From contig OX123183.2 of assembly GCA_944739405.2 (NCBI GenBank), positions 118,242,331 through 118,306,330 of the forward strand: a stretch of DNA of 64,000 bases. The letters are read 5' to 3'. Of the stretch, positions 35,166 to 46,489 are shown piece by piece (the first letter of the stretch is position 1; each line of letters starts with the position of its first letter). The notes under the pieces were generated by a model that was not told the origin of the DNA, did no database searches, and saw only the letters and a program-made list of their open reading frames with translations. A program made the translations under genes and the position numbers. This DNA is from Euclidia mi. Lineage: Eukaryota > Arthropoda > Insecta > Lepidoptera > Erebidae.

Positions 35166-35480
35166 GCGCACGTTCGAAAACGGCCGCCATTTAATATTCA
35201 AACTATCAATAAATAACGTCACATCAAGTCGGGGACCTTTGCTAATGTGGCGCCCGTCGCACGGCGGACTTGGAACGGAAATACAGCCCGGTGGCGCCCT
35301 CTGGTGTCGGATGCTGCATGGCCGCTCCGCCCCGGCCTCGTTATGCCTGCTTTGTGTGACACACGCCACGCCACGGCAACGCCACGTCGCGTCGACGAGC
35401 CATTGTACAACGATATTACACTTAGGTTTGATTTATTCAATGTTCAGCTGGAATTCTGCTGGAAATGTTGCGTTTTGGAA
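35166..35480. other. GC-rich conserved core (copy D)
   Basis: Orthologue of 7400 with the shorter 'gcgcccgtcgcacgg' version shared with A. Open frames overlap on both strands; no coding call. Confidence 0.5.
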
Positions 35481-36255
35481 ATGGAACAGTGGTGTGTTGG
35501 TATGTACGAGTACCTATGGCTGACGTTTTGTTTGTTCTTTTGTTAGGATTGTTACTGCTTGGTGTGCCGAATCTTATTAATTGCACTGCCTTATCGCTAG
35601 GTCTAGGTTCACTTCAATATCATTCCTATTTCTTATATCTACTGTTCGTTGTACATTTTTGAATTCAAGGACTAATTCATTTCGATTGTCTGCTTAAATA
35701 AGTGAAAAGTTATGGTGATCATCACTTGGTTTTATTAACTTCTTCAAAACGTTTTTAGAAGTCCTGCCCCCATATCTAAAGGTAACTAAGCCATTTGGCA
35801 CTCCCAAACAAAAACGGCAAAATTTCACATAAGCCAGTTAATACTGTAATTGTATAACCATGATCGCATTGTTAGAACCAAAAGTGCCCGTGTTTAATGA
35901 ATTCCTGCACAGACTACAACTCGGTTTGTTGACTACAAATTACACTAGTCTACATCTCTGCGCAATGGAATAGCTTACCAGACGCTTACTACATGACCAC
36001 TCAAGTCATCCTCGCAACTGGTGCTAATAGATCGTGTAGCGGCAGAATCACCCTGGCTTGCACGAAGACAATTCGTTCGGTTGAACTCGGCAATCCTCGG
36101 CAAAATTCGGTTTTCATTTCGTTGCTGGCATTAGAATTAGCTTCATTAATTTGTTCTGGCTGCGGATTGATGGTGAGTTGGCTTTTTATCTGAAACTGAG
36201 AGTAGATTGAGATAGGGTTGCTTAGTTGTTTGTATTACAATAATTAATTTGCTTA

Positions 36256-36463
36256 TCTTAATATATAAAATCCTTGCGTTACTAACTGTCTGACAGACAA
36301 GCTACAGCCAGAACTATTGGGCGCAGGAAGCTGAAATTTGACATGTATGTTCCTTGGGGACCGTAGAGGTGCACTAAGAAGGGATTTCCCGAAATACCCA
36401 CGGGATTGGTCAAAACAGATAAATTTAAAAAAATGTGCATGCGTAGCTGCTGGCGTCCTCTAG
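36256..36463 (+). mobile_element. Short Helitron family H1, private to copy D
   Basis: Copy A reads 'gcttattcttgtataag'. D reads 'gctta' + TCTTAATATATAAAATCC...GCGTCCTCTAG + 'ttcttg'. So the element begins TC after A and ends CTAG before T with no duplication. 208 bp, no coding capacity. Confidence 0.9.
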
Positions 36464-37597
36464 TTCTTGTATAAGATTTGTAATGGATAACTATTGTATC
36501 CTTCATCATTTTCAAAAAAGGAGAGAATTTTCAAGACATACAAGATTTCTTTTTGTCATTGGATGGTTTGTGCTGATTTCGAAATGAAGACTCACAGAAC
36601 GCTCAACATTGGAAACTTATTTGAACCAAAAAATCCTTTATCATCAGATTACATAATAGCTTACAATCATATTACATTACATAGATCATTTCTATAGAAA
36701 ATAATATAAATGAAAAACGTTTTATATATTAATAAAACATACCTGTGTCACCATTTTTAAGGTCACATTTAATTTCGGATTAGATCTCCAGACTCATCAA
36801 TTTGTCTGCATCTATTAAATCTTGTCTAATCCCATTTAATCAAGTTTCGGATAAAACTTTATTTGTCCAAAAAATGAACAATAGCAACGTTGAAGCCATG
36901 TTGTATTTGAATTCAGTGGTCAAATTAAAATGTAATCAAAACTTTTTGCCAGAATACATTGCTAAATTAAAAACTTTAATTTATTTTGTATACAGACGGG
37001 CTATTGTTGGTCTATAACGTGATTTAAGCAATTTGTTTACTAGCCTTGTTATATTGTCAGCTATTTTTGGAATTAAATTATCTCTCTGTATCTATTTGAG
37101 AAGGGTCTGTATGTTTTCTAGGAAAACTTGAATTTGATTTCGTGTTACCCGACTTCGTTAGATTGGTCTGGTGGTTAATGAGTTTATTTTTAATATTCGG
37201 TTTCTACTATCGATATAGGTGTCCTTGTATGTAAACAGTCCTGCTGCTGGATACTATGCCTCTTCTCACTATGAGAAATAAGGCTGTAGTCCACCACGCT
37301 ACCCGAATCTGGCTCAACAGGCTTCAACAATCTTTCGAAGAACTCTATGACATGCAGGTTTCCTCTTGGTACTTCTTCACCGTTGAGTGAACAATAATTA
37401 ATTATTTATAGTTTCCACTGTGTTATAGTAACAGATTATTCGATTCTACAATTAATAGATATTTCAATGAAAAATACTAGCTCTTTGCAAGACTCTGATT
37501 GTACTCGATTTTGATATTAGAATGGTCCGTGTCACCATTAGAAAGCGTCATGTAGGTATATTGCTGTAACGCTACACTATATCAAGTTAAACACTAA

Positions 37598-37863
37598 GGG
37601 CGGTTTCAGATTAGCGTAAGCGCGCCTTTTGACACACGCACAACTCTTACGAGCATTGACGCGGTTCTAAGCTCGTATAAGCGCCAGCCATCAGAATCCA
37701 TTTTGACACTGACACGATATCACTACCGTCTCGAGCGAACACGCCGAAATATGCCCGATTACACGAGTCCGCTTTTTTGAAGCGCGTGATGTAGCGCGCG
37801 TGTAAGCGCGTGTGCTGAAACGACCGTATACGCGCAAGAAAATACGCTTATCTGAAACCGCCC
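37598..37863. mobile_element. PIF/Harbinger-type MITE M1 (copy D)
   Basis: Orthologue of 20520 with a left-half internal deletion different from that in C. The right flank is TGA instead of TAA, a later change. Confidence 0.8.
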
Positions 37864-38081
37864 TGAAGCTAAGTTTTATCAAGTATTGTAGGTTCGATCG
37901 CCAAACCGGACAATGTTTATTTTGATTAACAATTTGTTGTATCGAGTATGCCTGTTCTTTGAATGTGTGTAGTCTTTCGCTATATATAATACTAGCTGAC
38001 CCAGCGAACTCCGTATCGCCTTTTTAAGAGTTTTTATTGAATTCCCTTTTTTCCAAGTCCCTTTTCTAAAGTTACCATTGA

Positions 38082-38412
38082 TCATCATATCAGCCAAACG
38101 ACGTCCACTGCTGGACATAGGCCTCCCCCAAGGTTCTCCACACAGACCGGTCTTGAGCCGCCAGGATCCAACCGCCTCCCGCGATCTTGACGTGGTCGTC
38201 GGTCCACCTCTGCTGCGTCGTCCGGTACGTGGCCGCCACTCCAGAACCTTTCTGCCCCAACGGCCATCGGTTCTTCGAGCTATGTGCCCTGCCCACTGCC
38301 ACTTCAGCTTGACTATCCGGAGAGCTATGTCAGCGACTTTGGTTCTACTGCGGATCTCCTCATTTCTGATTCGATCTCGCAGGGAAAATCCAAGCATAGC
38401 TCTCTCCAAAAG
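38082..38412 (-). pseudogene. RTE-type LINE ORF2 C-terminal fragment nested in a Helitron
   Basis: Flanked by GTTACCATTGA (38071-38081, 38413-38423). The minus strand reads ERAMLGFSLRDRIRNEEIR, KWQWAGHIARRTDGRWGRK, VLEWRPRTGRRSRG, then a frameshift. This is a different RTE subfamily from the A-D fragments. A TGATATGATGA tail lies at the plus-strand left edge. The same 3' end occurs at 62026-62111. Confidence 0.88.
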
Positions 38413-38499
38413 GTTACCATTGACTTAGCGCTTAATCTCTTATCATTCCAGGGTCTATAAATGATGCAAATCAAATATAGATTTTTTAATAATATTGAA

Positions 38500-39650
38500 T
38501 TGCCCATTCCTTAAAATATCGGAGACGATACCCATATCGACTTTTAAAAAAAACCCGTCCGCCATCTTTGGTTTCCTATCCGCCATCTTTGATCACAAAA
38601 TAGATGTTTTATTTGGATTCACCATCCCTTAAATCATCAGAGACGATACCCATATTGATTTTTAAAAATTTTGCCATCCGCCATCTTTGATTTCCCATCC
38701 GCCATCTTGAATCACGAAATAGATGTTGTATTTGGATTCCCCATCCCTTCAAACATCGGAGACGATACCGATATTGATTTCTAAAAAAAATCCCATCCGC
38801 CATCTTTGATCACGAAAAAGATGGTGTTTTTTAATTTCCCATTCCTTAAAATATCGGAGACGATACCCATATCGACTTTAAAAAAAATCCCGTCCGCCAT
38901 CTTTGATTTCCTATCTACCATCTTTGATCACGAAAAAGATGGTGTTTTTTAATTTCACATTCCTTAAAATATCGGAGACGATACCCATATCAACTTATAA
39001 AAAAAATCCCATCCGCCATCTTTGATTTCTCATCCGCCATCTTTGATCACGAAATAGATGTTGGATTTGGATTCCCCATCTCTTTAAATATTGGAGTTGA
39101 TACCCATATTGATTTTTAAAAAAAATCCCATCCGCCATCTTTGATCACAAAATAGATGGTGGTTTTGAATTCTCCATACCTTAAAATATCGGAGACGATA
39201 CCCATATCGACTTTAAAAAAAATTCCCGTCCGCCATCTTTGATTTCCTATCCGCCATCTTTGATCACGAAATAGATGTTGTATTTGGATTCACCATCCCT
39301 TAAATCATTAGAGACGATACCCATATTGATTTTTTAATTTTTCCCATCCGCCATTTTTGATTTCACATCCGCCATCTTGAATCACGAAATGGATGTTGTA
39401 TTTGGATTCCCCATCCCTTTTAACATCGGAGACGATACCAATATTGATTTTTTAAATTTTCCCATCCGCCATCTTTGATTGCCCATCCGCCATCTTTGAT
39501 CACGAAATAGATGTTGTATTTCGATTCTCCACTCTTTAAAATATCGAAGGCGATACCCATATTGATATTTAAAATTTTCTCATCCGCCATCTTTGATTTC
39601 CCGTCCGCCATCTTGGATCACTAAATAAATTTCATATTATTAATCAGCGT
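38500..39650. repeat. Minisatellite of about 100-120 bp with GCCATCTT motifs
   Basis: About ten units, marked by 'ggagacgatacccatat' at roughly 38520, 38640, 38757, 38864, 38974, 39093, 39192, 39311, 39428 and 39547. Most units hold two 'CCGCCATCTTTGAT' motifs about 23 bp apart. I count 16 exact GCCATCTT plus two variants. The inverse, AAGATGGCGG, matches the consensus bound by YY1/Pho-type zinc-finger proteins. The repeats are interspersed with non-identical spacers of unequal length but no CRISPR-like uniformity. Confidence 0.85.
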
Positions 39651-40546
39651 CCCAAAAATCTCGAAAATGATTCCCATGTAGATTGTATCCTATTCGTTTA
39701 GCCTTTTTTTGCCTTTGACCCAACCCTCCCCCTTCTCGTTTGACAATTTTATTATTTTTGTCTGGCCCCTAAAAGTTGTGGCGTAATTTTATATAGCCTA
39801 TAGCCTTTCGGAATAATTGGGCTATCTTAGACAATAACAATTTTTAAAATCCAACTGCTAGTTCCTGAGATTAGCCGACATTATGTTTTAGCCTTTTTAG
39901 CCTTTTGCCCGGCCCCAAAGGGTCGAAGCGTTATGTTATATAGCCTATAGCCTTCCGGAATAACTGGGCTATCGTATACAAAAAGAATTTTTCAGATCCG
40001 ACCAGTAGTTCCTGAGATTAGCGCGTTCAAACAAACAAACAAACAAACAAACAAACAAACTTTTCCGCTTTATTATATTAGTATAGATAGATAACCTGGT
40101 TTAAAAAAAAAGAAAGAGAAATGAGTAACATCTACCTTACAAGGTTTATTACTAAAAACAACACACAAGACTTATTTACAAAGTGTACGTTGCATCGCAC
40201 AGAGTACACATATTGTGTGCTCTGTCGTGTTGGATTACATCAGAGTGCCTTTGTTGATAGATAGCCAATAAATTCACGATTTTTTTCGGCTGCAGTCTGC
40301 AATGAAACCGCCCGAGGTATCATATTGTCTGGATTTTGTTGTTTGCTCCTTTTTTATACCTGAAGTTGGTATTGATTGCTGGGTGAGTAGTTGCTTCGCT
40401 GATGTATTGTGCGTGCGATGTTTGTTCTTTCTGTTTGAGTGATGGTTCTGGTTGTATATGTATATGCAGCGTAAGTGGGGTTTCTACGAGATGATGGATG
40501 TGATTTTAAAATACAATTTCTCAATTCTGCACGTATTCATAAGGAT

Positions 40547-40714
40547 TGTTGCGATAGCCTAGTGGTGTACGTAACGGACTGTTGAGACGATGGTCTCGGG
40601 TTCGATCCCCAGGTACCTCGGGCACACACCTCTGGCTTTTCGTAGTAGGTAGTCAGAGGTACAACTCGGCCTACCCCTTCGGGGATAAAAGCGTGAATTT
40701 ATGTTATGTGTCAC
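40547..40714 (+). mobile_element. Short SINE S1 copy, private to copy D
   Basis: Head GTTGCGATAGCCTAGTGG, GGTTCGATCCCC B box, 'cctaccccttcggggataaa' tail and a TTATGTTATG end. Copy A near 11050 reads the uninterrupted 'attcataatgatcattatc'. The middle is deleted. Confidence 0.75.
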
Positions 40715-40895
40715 AATGATCATTATCAGACCCGTATATAAACTTCCACTGCTGGATACTGTTGTCACCATGAGAAGGGTATGGCCATATTCCACCACGC
40801 TGGCCAAGTGCAGGTTGGCAGACTTTACATGTTTTTCGAGAACATTATAGAGAACTCAGACATGCAGGTTTCCACACGATGTTTTCCTAGTATTA
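40715..40895. repeat. SINE-derived fragment at end of unit D
   Basis: Orthologue of 11055-11235 ('tatataaacttccactgctgg' onwards). No head or coding sequence. Confidence 0.5.
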
Positions 40896-41646
40896 AATAA
40901 ACGTACTTAGCAAATCTGCTTACGTAGAGACAGAGTTATGGCGCTATTACAATTGGTCATTAGCTCATAATCGATTGCCTACAGGATTAGGACAAATAAC
41001 TAAGTGTTAATGAATGGAGTCGAGTACGCCCTTATTCGAAAAGCTTTCGTTTTGGGTATCTGTCGCTACTTTCCTTTCAATTGTTGTCAAGCAGTACTTT
41101 GCACTGATCCCAATGAGTAGTGCTACTTTTCGAAGTAGCATACAATGATAATAATTTTTTGACCGAAACCGATCACGGGCGCTGGTTCGCTCCGGTAACT
41201 AACGTTAGCAAACTAATAGAATAAATGGCTTGAGTGCTCGAATTTGAGTAAGGTCTTTTCTAACGGTCAAGAGTGTAATTGTGCCACGAAATACAGTTTC
41301 AGCTAAAACAAACTCTATATCATATACAGAATAAAACTCCTGAAACCTTTACAGAGTTCACCCATATATTTCAAAGAATTACATTTCCAACAACAATTCT
41401 CTAGCCGCTACAACAAAGCGCCGGTTGACTTCGAAACATATGACGTAACACGTTCGCATGTCTCTACCAATGTTCGGCATCTAACATTTTTGATTCTATT
41501 GCACAATTTTTTTTTCTCTTGTCTTTTTTTTTCATTGGGCATGGACGCCGGTAACCCGGGCCAGTCAATTCGTTTCGCGATACGCATCTGCAACGAATTT
41601 GTGTGTTCCACGGCCTATCGTGTTATTTCTTTTTTATTTTGAATTA

Positions 41647-42985
41647 GAAAAAAGAACAAAAATCGCCCGCGAGGCCGCGACCAGTGCACGCGGGGAAAAT
41701 ATTCATGGAGTTTTCGTTGCATAGCGTTTGCATTTGAATTTTGTTGTTTTTTTATTTTCGAACTCCTGTGTCGTTTCAGATGTCACACCTACCGTTGGAA
41801 TATCAATTCTTGATTACAAACAAAAAAAAATAATGTTTCGATGATATATTTCAACATTTTAATCTCCAATTAATTAAACAAATAACTGTCAAGTACACTT
41901 TCGATATAGCGGAAACCGATTGAAGCTCACAAACATATTTTTATTGGCAACATTTTCCGTTGTTGTATTCAATTTCAATCAATCAATTACTCAGCATGGT
42001 CAACACTTCATTTCGCAACAAAAATACGTTGTTTCCCACCCCCACATTCATCTCAGCAGGTATCAGGCATCGGAAAAATTTTAATGTAATCCAAACACAT
42101 ATTTTCTACTTTATGTACGCAAGCGTGTCATAAATTATACATGCAGCTAGAAACAGCACGGCAAACAGGCACGGCTAACCCTTTGAGAGTTTCACATTTT
42201 TATCGTTTTACAAGGAAAACATCTCAGTGGTAACCAGCAAGTACAGTCATATATAACACCTATAATTTACAAGAGAGGAAAGCAATAAAACTTAACGCGT
42301 CTGTGTCTACGGTGTTTGTCGAAATCCGTAAACACGACCAGATAATTTGATCTCTCAGTTGACGAATTTGACTCTTGTGTCAGCTGTTTTTAAAGGTGTC
42401 GTGGGTGGTATGGGGTGTCTTGTCGGCTGGTTGGGAGACTCTCGCATGTAATGGTGTAAACACATTAGCTGAGCCGGCATGAGATGCGGTTTCTTCGGAT
42501 GAGGGACGACACCTGTAGGAGATGGCTATAAGATTTTGTTTTCCGTATACTTTAATTAAACATGTTAAAGTGTATGTTTTCATTTGCGACTTGTTAACGT
42601 GTCTGTGCAATGTGTTTTGGCGGAGCTGCAGTTTAGTTTAATTAAAATGTGCACGATCTCTTCTTACTAAATGAGGTTCACGTATGTTTAAGCTCGCTAA
42701 TATGCATGGCAGTGGAAAAGGTGTAGATTCTTTGTCTCTTTCAGACAAATCTAAAATAGCATGATGTAGAAAAGGAGAAAACACTGCGTAAAGTAAAACA
42801 TATAAAAGTATGCAGTCGGTGTCAACGACCCGAGCTTTATCTTAGTTATAAGATATTCAAGGATATTCTTAGAGAAAAGCCTTTTGTAAATATAAACTGA
42901 AATATTTACCAACATACCTAGTCTGTTTATCCGTGTCCTCAAGATAAACCTTTATTTTGCATAATGTGACTAGGCTACGAAGGCA
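41647..42985. other. Right flank of the array, no gene recognised
   Basis: Begins with a short GC-rich stretch (41660-41700) and continues as AT-rich single-copy-looking DNA. Frames here are short and lack domains. Nothing supportable. Confidence 0.45.
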
Positions 42986-43200
42986 GGGTTAGTCGAGCGG
43001 GAGACTACGGCTGCTAAGCAGAGTTTTGGCTTCAAACCGACGCCTTTCACCACTGATTTTTTGTAGTAATGTGCGTATTAAATAATTTATTATCGCTAGT
43101 CAAACAGTTACGAGAGACATTATGAGGCAACCTGAACGTCTGAGAGGTTTCATAATGATCTCGAATGACATGTAAGTCTACCAATCCTTATTAGTCCAAG
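42986..43200 (+). mobile_element. Old SINE related to S1
   Basis: 'GGCAGGGTTAGTCGAGCGGG' has an A-box-like core, 'ggcttcaaaccgacg' is a degraded B box, and 'gtgcgtattaaataatttat' plus 'gagacattatgaggcaacc' match the S1 body. No target duplication found. Confidence 0.55.
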
Positions 43201-43254
43201 CATGGTGTTGTTGGGACTAAGTAAAGCCTAATCTTCTCATAGTGAGAAGATAGG

Positions 43255-43319
43255 AACCTGTTTATAAACTGTATTACTGCTGGATTCAGTCCAGCAGTAA
43301 TACAGTTTATAAACAGGTT
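43255..43319. repeat. Perfect 30-bp inverted repeat (hairpin)
   Basis: The left arm AACCTGTTTATAAACTGTAT...CTGGA (43255-43284) and its exact inverse (43290-43319) are separated by 5 bases. The arm resembles the 'tataaactgtcccactgctgg' part of the reversed S1 SINEs, so it is probably an inverted duplication of a SINE piece. The RNA would form a strong hairpin. Confidence 0.9.
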
Positions 43320-45660
43320 TGATAATATTACTATTTTAAAGCCCTCCGTGGCAATAATATGAACAGAACAATAATCGTTGAATTGCAAAAGACGATGAAA
43401 ATAACCAAAACGAATATCAATTTGAATCCCCAAAATTCTGTCCCTATTTTTACACACGCCTTCATCCTAATTTTCTTTTTTATCCCCAATAACCTAACAC
43501 CTGCCCCGATATACAATAAATCCGCATTTCACAAGTCATTTAAAACAAAAATGGCAATACGTTCCCGTATCAAATCTACACGCCGGGGTGTGTCTCACCC
43601 CTCGTGGAATATGGTGGGGGTGAAAAATAATTGTTTCCGATATTAGTGATGTGAATTGGGGTGGGTATGGTACGTATTTGTGTTGGATCATCACGGTTAC
43701 CTAACTTTTCAAGGGGTAAGCAAATCGCTCGATGATATGGCGAGGCTTATTGGTTGACGATGTAATTTTCTTTTTTTTTTTGCTAAGCTGGTAGGGGTAA
43801 TTATTTTCGGCTTTGAATTCGAAAGCACGTGTCGGTTCTTTTGTTTATGGGTCAGCTTAAAAGAATGACTAATAATTCATATTTACAGACTGATGTCATA
43901 TGCAATAATAAGCAGACAAGCGTAAATTATGCCAACATAATTATGACCACCTCAGCTGACCGGGTAGATTTATTTTTTTAGTATTGATTGTAAATTTGCC
44001 AAATAATAATAAACTTTCATAACATAATTATTAATTAGAAATTTGATATTTCCGAAAACATTAATCACACAATGTTGGCTGTAATGATATTGATGTAACG
44101 ATTCTTAATAGCATAATTATTTGAAAATAAATGTGAGATACCCCCTGTTGGCTCCGACGTTTCAGCATGGCTTAGAACAGCCATGGTCAGGCCTGAGTTG
44201 TGACTCGTCTTTCGTAATTTTTTGTACCTGTGTGTACAAATCGTGAAGGTTGAAGATCTTATGATGTGATCTTTAAGCTAAACGTATTCATTCTATTTGG
44301 CTAAAGCAGGGCTCACTTTAGATTCTCTCTGCTAAAAAGTGCTACACGCACTTTAATAATAAATAATAATAACTTCATACCAGAATGCCGACTGCTGTAA
44401 TATTTCACTAATAAATGTAATCCAATTGAAATTAAATTCCGCATTCGCATTTTTGGACGAGCATGGCGTAAAATAGCGATGTAGCCATATTATATGTTCC
44501 ATTGTTTATTGTTTTACAACTTTCTGTATTGTTTGAATGTGTCATGCGTATATGGATTTTTGTTTCAATTATTATTGTGTATTTTTTGGTTATATTTTGT
44601 ATTTACATCTTATAAAACTGTTATGTTTGTATTATCATTCAAGTAAATCGGAAAATATAATTGCATCGGGTTTATTCTTAACTAGCTGCCGTACCCTAAA
44701 CTTAAAAAAGAAACGAAACTAAAAAAAAGTGGTTTATAGTGGTTCACTAGGTACCGTAGCATGCGCACGTATATTCTCAGACCAGCAGTTGATCTAGCCA
44801 ATAGGGATGCTGATCTCTAAAGAAAAGTTTGGCAAATTATGTTCATGCCGGAATGTTAAATATCTCTCTCTTAAGCCAATGCGATTGACGATCAAATGAT
44901 GTTCCTCCCTACGTAATTAGATTATCACACCATTAAAGTTGGCGAAGTCATTTTACACGGTCATACTAGAGGAAACATTCTTTTTTCTGTTGCATCGAAA
45001 AAAGAAATCTAAAGAATAAACTTAGGGAGAGTCATAACTCTGAACAATTCTGACAAAGGCGTGTGGCCGTAATAAAAGTAAAATTATGCAAATCGGTACC
45101 CCGTATCCCTCTCTTCACCTATCCACCCCCTGCATGGTGGTAGTTTTATTGTAATCATTTACCAAGGGACGAATCTCTTTATGCGTCACCACGTTGCGTC
45201 CCTATCCCCTAAGGGCAGGATTTTTGACATTTCGCTTTATTTATATTAATAATGTTCACTTTTCAACTCCCACTTAAGGGCCGTGTTCGCTGTCGAATGG
45301 CTAATATTTCTTTCGTAATTGAAGAATAGAATGACGCTATATATTTTACTAAGCGGGATAAGAATATATATTGGGTTTAATATTTCTAATAAGGAAAAAG
45401 ATCTCATCATGTTTGAAAATTTCCTTTGATCTTTGTAGTAATTTTGTTTTTTATGGGCAAAATAATACGGTCCGCACGCGTATATGAAGCAATGTAATCA
45501 AGAATTGGCACAATTGTATCTTTGTACTCCAAATTACAATTGAGCAAAATTGCAAAGTTCATCTTAGGAATAACTATCAAGGACTTCCATCACTCAAAGC
45601 TTTTTGTAACGATTTTTCTCATACAAAATTTTTTATATTGTAAATGATACATCACATCAC
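43320..45660. other. No gene recognised
   Basis: AT-rich non-coding DNA. 'ggctccgacgtttcagcatggct' at 44151-44173 followed by 'agccatgg' makes a short imperfect stem, and I think this motif is a repeat remnant. No reading frame with a recognisable domain. Confidence 0.45.
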
Positions 45661-45661
45661 A

Positions 45662-45825
45662 TCATCAGCCTTTAACAGTCCATTGCTGGACTAGGCCTTT
45701 CCTTTGAAAGGAGGAATTGACCTATATAATATGCTCCGTCTGTCGGCTCTCACGACACCCATGGGATGAAATGAGGTGGTGACATTCCGTATTCTTAATC
45801 TGTCACCACACGGACAATTGTAAAT
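45662..45825 (-). mobile_element. Reversed RTE-type 3' repeat fragment
   Basis: Similar to 17521-17750: 'ATCATCAGCCTTTAACAGTC', 'ctgtcggctctcacgacacc' and 'gtgacattccgtattctt'. The middle is deleted relative to that copy. Confidence 0.7.
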
Positions 45826-46489
45826 GATAATGAACTGGAAAATGCAACACTACGAAGAAGTTTTTGAACCTGCGACCTCGACAATACAGCTCTTTTCGAC
45901 GAAGGTTAAATATTGCTTCAGGATTTCGACTGACGACGGTGTTGGCTTTTCCATTTGAAGTTTATAGATAGATTTATTTAAATGTGAAATAATATACATG
46001 ATTTTCTTTGATTTTCCCTATATTGAATACGTTGAACTACATACCATGTAATCATATATTACGTCTCCGAGAGTCCCAATCAAGGCGAAAGGATGTCAAC
46101 ATCTAACAAGTCTCATTCATGACATGACAAAGCTGCAATTGCAAAAATAATTCAAAGTTGTCCTTACTTAATACGCATTCATGTTGTTTGAGTGATGGAG
46201 AGGATTGACGTCTTGACATGATTAGTAATAAAATTGTGCTAATTTAGCTGCAAAATACAGTTTTCAGTTGGTCTTTTTTCTTTAGGCATATTTTTTTCCA
46301 AATGGTTATTGAACCAGCTTGGCGAAGATTCCGTCAAACCTGTCTAGAATTGAAAACTGTCTAAGGGCTCTAAGATGCAGATCTTGCAACCAGGTTAATA
46401 CTAAAATATTGGATTGAAACTAGGATGATACTAGGCCGATGAGGATGTTTTTCGGACATCAACCGTAATTAAAATTAAAGAGCTTTTTG
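45826..46489. other. No gene recognised
   Basis: AT-rich non-coding sequence. A stretch near 46320-46440 ('aagattccgtcaaacctgtc', 'ggatgatactaggccgatga') may be a decayed S1 SINE body. Confidence 0.4.

Larger units (their letters stand above)
37992..40091 (-). mobile_element. 2.1 kb Helitron H2 with minisatellite, private to copy D
   Basis: The host site is 'aata^taacc', as in A and C. The insert runs CTAGCTGACCCAGCG... to ...TTAGTATAGATAGA, which on the minus strand is A|TCTATCTATACTAA...CTAG|T. No target duplication. It contains an RTE-type LINE piece (38082-38412), a minisatellite (38500-39650) and a (CAAA)n run near 40029. No Rep/helicase is encoded, so it is non-autonomous. Shorter relatives with the same CTAGCTGACCC end are at 58612-58786 and 62205-62378. 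Confidence 0.85.
30844..41646. repeat. Tandem unit copy D
   Basis: Fourth copy, starting like C and ending like A. Private insertions: Helitron H1 36256, Helitron H2 37992-40091, SINE 40547 and a SINE tail nested near 33550. It shares SINEs 31496 and 33526 with C, and the LINE at 32330 plus the 7-bp core deletion with A. The GGGGCC MITE is essentially absent. Confidence 0.85.

Noticed and set aside
38078..38428. Plus-strand 116-codon frame in the Helitron
   Set aside because: Antisense of the RTE LINE fragment, whose minus-strand reading shows clear RT C-terminal residues.
38500..39650. CRISPR-like array
   Set aside because: Eukaryotic context; units are diverged, with spacers repeated between units. 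It is a minisatellite inside a Helitron.
1696..41646. The tandem unit as one giant autonomous transposon
   Set aside because: No transposase, polymerase or integrase frame is shared by the units, there are no terminal inverted or long terminal repeats, and the contents are a patchwork of separate elements.
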